From: Jannaschia marina | Lineage (GTDB): Bacteria > Pseudomonadota > Alphaproteobacteria > Rhodobacterales > Rhodobacteraceae | DNA: 35,686 nt | Direction of reading: 5' to 3' | NCBI RefSeq assembly: GCF_013404595.1 | Contig: NZ_JABVAX010000020.1 | Coordinates: 1 to 35,686 of the forward strand | Shown: piece by piece, positions 32,986 through 35,686 of the stretch | Layout: each line of letters begins with the position of its first letter | Position numbering within the stretch: the first letter of the stretch is position 1 | Notes under the pieces: model-generated | The model's input: the letters and a program-made list of their open reading frames with translations, nothing else | What the model was told of the DNA's origin: nothing | Database searches by the model: none | Program-made: the position numbers and the translations under genes

Positions 32986-35115
32986 TCAATTCAGGTCTAC
33001 ACGGCCCGACAGAACCGCGAACGTCTTGCGTGCCCTGGCCTTGAAGGCATCGGTGAACAGAGAAACGCGCTCGCCCAAGGAGAGATTGAGGGTCCGCCCA
33101 CTGATCTGGACGCGACCGTCAGAATGGAGCGCTAGCCGCGCTCTCCCGCAGACGAGCTCGATCTTCCGGGCCGCTTGAACAATCCTCTTCTCACCGGCGC
33201 TATCGACGTGGTTTCCACCGACTGCCACGTCGAGATGGGTCCCGACGTCAAGGCTCATATCTCTGCCGATCTGCTGATCCCATCTCTGGCCGACCGAGTA
33301 GACGACATGCCGGTCGACAGTATGACCTGCGCTGCCCTGTACCCGCATCGAGAGGTTGCCCTCTCCCCGCTGGGAGCGGCCGCGCTCGCCGAACTCGACG
33401 CCCAAGGATCCCACGCCTTGCCAGTAGTCAAGAGAAGCCGCTCCGTTCACGTTGCCCACATAGGCGGGGCCGACGCTCAGGGTCATGTTGCCTCCGACAA
33501 CGTCGTCGCTGTTGTTGTCGACCTCGAACGCGCGGTTGTGCCCAACAGACTGGACGAAGTTGTTGTCGATTCGCTCCGTGTGGTTGTGGCGGACCTTCTC
33601 GTTTCGGTCCTTCTGGGCATGGACGAAGATCTCTTCCTCGCCCTTCTCGTCCTCGAACCTGAGCTCGTTGAACCCGCGCCCCTGATGGGTGTCCGTCCTG
33701 AACGTCGAACGCGTCTTGTGCTCGGGCAGCTCGTAGGGCGGCCTGTTCGCGCCGTTGTAGACGCACCCCGTGACGATGGGTTTGTCGGGGTCTCCGCGGA
33801 GGTGTTCGACGATGACCTCCATGCCGATGCGGGGAATGACCATCCCGCCCCAGCCCTTCGACGCCCAGTTCTGGCTGACCCGCATGCGCATGGTGTGCGC
33901 GCCGTCGAGGTCCCAGTGGTAGCGCGCCAGGATGCGGCCGTGCTCGTCGCAGTCGATCTCGCCTTCGCCGACGACGACGGCCGTTTCCGGGCCTTGGACC
34001 TTCGGCGATTGCGTGCGACGCTCCGGCACCAGCGGCGCGTCGTCGGGCATGAGTACGTAGGTCCCCTCGTAGGGCGTCTCGTCGCCGCCCGCCTCGCCGG
34101 TGCCGTAGGCCTGGGAGCGGAACCGATGCGTCGCCTTCAGACACAGGAACGTCCGACCCGTCGCCCGCGCGATCTCGTCACCCCCGAGCGTCACCCGCCC
34201 GCCCGCCGCGAGCGAGGCCACGAAGCCCGTCGCCCGGTGGCGCGGGGCCTGACCGCGTTCCGCATCCGCCCGGCGGGCCACGACGCCGCGGCCTTCGCCC
34301 TGGTCGAGGTAGTCGCCCGGCCAGTCGTAGCTCTCGACCTGGCCGTGGGCGTGGGTCGCGTCACCGAGACGGTCCACCTCCTGCGCGGCCTTGGGCGTCT
34401 TGAAGTTGTACTCCGTCAGCCGCACCGCCCCCGTGGTGATCCGGTCGGCGGTCGACCACGTGCGGAAGTGCTCCTCCTCGGCCAGGTGATGACCCTCGAC
34501 GCCGTAATAGGGACGGCTGCCGCCGGGCACGAGCGCGTGGCTCTCGGGGATATCCGTCAGCCGCATCGCGTGGGTGCCGGCCCCGTGCACCCAGGACCAG
34601 GTGATCCCGAAGCGCTCCAGCTGGCGGCGCACGAAGTCGGCGTCGCTCTCGCCGTATTGGACGGTGTATTCGAGGACGGGATAGGTCTCGCTGAGCGCCA
34701 CCTCCAGATGCGGATCGCCGAGGTCGGCGTAGGCGCCCAGCACCTCCTCGACGATCTGCACGACGGTCCTGTTGTGAAAGATCCGCATGTTCCGCCGCAG
34801 TCCGGCCACGTGCAGCCAGGGCAGCAGCACGAGGTCATACCGGAACCCGTTCTCGGACACGCCCGCATGGCTCGCCTCGCACACCACCCCGTCGAAGTGC
34901 CGCGTCCCGCCCGCGCGGTCGACCTCCACCGTCGCATGGGTGCCGAGCAGCGCGTGCAGGTCCACGTCACCCCGCGTCGACAGCGCCTCGACCCGCCACT
35001 CGAAATCGCCGCTGAGCTCCTCTGTCCCGTCCATCCGCAACAGGACCAACGCGTCCTTGCCCAGAGCCGTCGTGAGCCGCCCCTGACGGGCGTCCTGCGA
35101 GAAAAACGCGTTCAT
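32986..35115 (-). CDS. vgrG: type VI secretion tip protein VgrG (TssI)
   Basis: A 709-residue spike protein. The N-terminal gp27-like part (about 1-390) has DALVLLRMDGTEELSGDFEW, LLGTHATVEVD, FDGVVCEASHAG, MRIFHNRTVVQIVEEVLG and YGESDADFVRRQLERFGITW. The gp5-like OB domain (about 395-500) contains ARYHWDLDG, RMRVSQNWASKGWGGMVIPR and GMEVIVEHLRGDPDKPIVTG. A beta-helix follows, with the EKVRHNHTERIDNNF block, and the chain ends without an effector domain. GGAGG lies 11 bases before the ATG. It heads the operon that includes PAAR and DUF4123. No other T6SS structural gene is in the window, so it relies on a machine encoded elsewhere. Confidence 0.96.
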   Translation of the reverse strand: MNAFFSQDARQGRLTTALGKDALVLLRMDGTEELSGDFEWRVEALSTRGDVDLHALLGTHATVEVDRAGGTRHFDGVVCEASHAGVSENGFRYDLVLLPWLHVAGLRRNMRIFHNRTVVQIVEEVLGAYADLGDPHLEVALSETYPVLEYTVQYGESDADFVRRQLERFGITWSWVHGAGTHAMRLTDIPESHALVPGGSRPYYGVEGHHLAEEEHFRTWSTADRITTGAVRLTEYNFKTPKAAQEVDRLGDATHAHGQVESYDWPGDYLDQGEGRGVVARRADAERGQAPRHRATGFVASLAAGGRVTLGGDEIARATGRTFLCLKATHRFRSQAYGTGEAGGDETPYEGTYVLMPDDAPLVPERRTQSPKVQGPETAVVVGEGEIDCDEHGRILARYHWDLDGAHTMRMRVSQNWASKGWGGMVIPRIGMEVIVEHLRGDPDKPIVTGCVYNGANRPPYELPEHKTRSTFRTDTHQGRGFNELRFEDEKGEEEIFVHAQKDRNEKVRHNHTERIDNNFVQSVGHNRAFEVDNNSDDVVGGNMTLSVGPAYVGNVNGAASLDYWQGVGSLGVEFGERGRSQRGEGNLSMRVQGSAGHTVDRHVVYSVGQRWDQQIGRDMSLDVGTHLDVAVGGNHVDSAGEKRIVQAARKIELVCGRARLALHSDGRVQISGRTLNLSLGERVSLFTDAFKARARKTFAVLSGRVDLN

Positions 35116-35440
35116 CTAATCGACCGCCTCCAAGACGGGGCTTCAAAATCAAATCCAAATGGGACCACCATCCTCAAAGAGAGCGGCGAGAGCAAGGCGA
35201 AGGCGGCGTAGCGGCCGTACCCCGCCGCCGACATGCCGCCGCCCTCACTCCGGGGGCGCTTCGGAGAAGCGCTGCGTCGATCTTATCAGGGCCCACAACC
35301 GCGCCTGGAGGTCCAGGTCCGACAAGTCGCCCACAGAGGCTATGCTCGACCGCCGTCGGAACGAGGTCTCGGTCCTCCCCAACCTCGAAGGACGCAGTCG
35401 TCCTGCTATCCGGCCACGCCTGCGGTGTGACGGTCAGCTC
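35116..35440. other. upstream region of vgrG without a gene
   Basis: About 325 bases with no recognisable protein. The promoter of the VgrG operon should lie near 35120-35230 on the minus strand; no clear boxes were found. The GC content is high and codon-like bias is absent. Confidence 0.4.
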
Positions 35441-35567
35441 TTAGCCCATGGTTAAGAACTCCGTTTCCTCAAAGGCCGTATCGTTCGCCTCTGCGAAGAC
35501 GCAGAAGAACTTCACGAGGATCGCGTCCTGCATGTCGAGCGCAGTCGAACCGGTACCGATGCGGAAC
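35441..35567 (-). pseudogene. 3' fragment of an unknown gene cut by an IS3 element
   Basis: An open frame enters from the IS boundary at 35568 and ends at TAA 35441: QFRIGTGSTALDMQDAILV, then KFFCVFAEANDTAFEETEF. The composition looks coding and the frame is open up to the IS end, so this is probably the tail of a gene interrupted by the insertion. The family is not recognised. It could also be a chance frame of 42 codons. Confidence 0.35.
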
Positions 35568-35686
35568 TGAGGTGCTCCCCGATCCTTGGACAGGATCTGG
35601 CGTTTTCTAAGCTACTCTCTGGGCCTCCTGGTCGGGTTGCATGATCGTCGTGCCGGCGCGGTAGACCACGTCCGGTGGTTGTCCGT
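35568..35686 (-). mobile_element. IS3-family element, 3' end (orfB C terminus and terminal repeat)
   Basis: The outer end TGAGGTGCTCCCC at 35568 is followed by 27 bases to the TAG (35607-35609) of an orfB whose last residues, read from the window edge, are QPPDVVYRAGTTIMQPDQEA then QRVA. The PDQ-x-Q-R-V-A ending is common in IS3 OrfB proteins. This copy is a different IS3 type from the remnants at 0.2 and 24 kb. The rest lies outside the window, so whether it is intact cannot be seen. Confidence 0.75.

Noticed and set aside
33175..35211. Plus-strand open frame of 678 codons opposite vgrG
   Set aside because: Same effect: it mirrors VgrG, and the translation is Val/Arg/Ala-rich without domains.
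1..35686. Genetic-code change with TAG read as Gln
   Set aside because: TAG ends several intact genes (tupB, DUF6505), so a general reassignment is not supported; only local read-through or mutation remains.
1..35686. CRISPR array, tRNA or rRNA genes
   Set aside because: No regularly spaced repeats and no tRNA- or rRNA-like sequence were seen on either strand.

Overview
The window reads as chromosomal DNA of a high-GC alphaproteobacterium, most likely order Rhodobacterales (Roseobacteraceae or Paracoccaceae). The main reason is the combination of a DUF3305/DUF3306/TorD-type periplasmic formate dehydrogenase locus with DUF6494, Mrp, a biotin/lipoate-ligase-like protein and DUF6505. The taxonomic call comes from gene content only; no rRNA or tRNA gene is seen.

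Layout. Bases 1-813 hold a dead IS3 orfA fragment and gene-free DNA. Bases 814-12265 are a formate dehydrogenase (FDH) locus in two divergent operons. The minus operon runs DUF3305, DUF3306, TorD-type chaperone, Tat-signal small protein, catalytic alpha subunit with an active-site Cys, four-cluster beta subunit, cytochrome b gamma subunit and a 41-residue membrane protein. The plus operon runs a multi-[4Fe-4S] protein, DUF6494, Mrp/ApbC Fe-S carrier ATPase, ligase-like protein and DUF6505. A strong inverted repeat ends the plus operon. Next comes a tungstate ABC transporter (tupB-tupC-tupA, 12341-14608), which suggests that the FDH uses tungsten.

Bases 14668-21498 form a sugar-acid or sugar-lactone catabolic locus. 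It has a ribose-type ABC transporter (permease, binding protein, ATPase), a Zn dehydrogenase, a GntR/FCD regulator with two winged-helix segments, a mannonate/tagaturonate-type reductase and an L-fuconolactonase-like amidohydrolase. A bifunctional mannose-1-phosphate guanylyltransferase/isomerase (manC/algA type) follows at 21568-22980.

Bases 23.2-27.9 kb are a graveyard of mobile and defence genes on the minus strand: an IS3 remnant, decayed Tn7/Tn5053-type tniB and tniA, a piece of type I methyltransferase hsdM and a frameshifted AAA+ ATPase. One open frame runs through ATPase, hsdM and tniA pieces.

Bases 28.2-35.1 kb are a type VI secretion (T6SS) VgrG island read on the minus strand with almost no gaps: vgrG, a 282-residue unknown, a 57-residue two-helix membrane protein, a half-length PAAR protein with a frameshifted tail, a 254-residue unknown, a frameshifted DUF4123 adaptor, a 245-codon gene with two in-frame TAG codons and a 280-residue membrane-anchored protein. 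No T6SS structural genes are present, so this is an orphan effector island. The window ends in the 3' end of another IS3-family element. The VgrG island is the best candidate for something undescribed.
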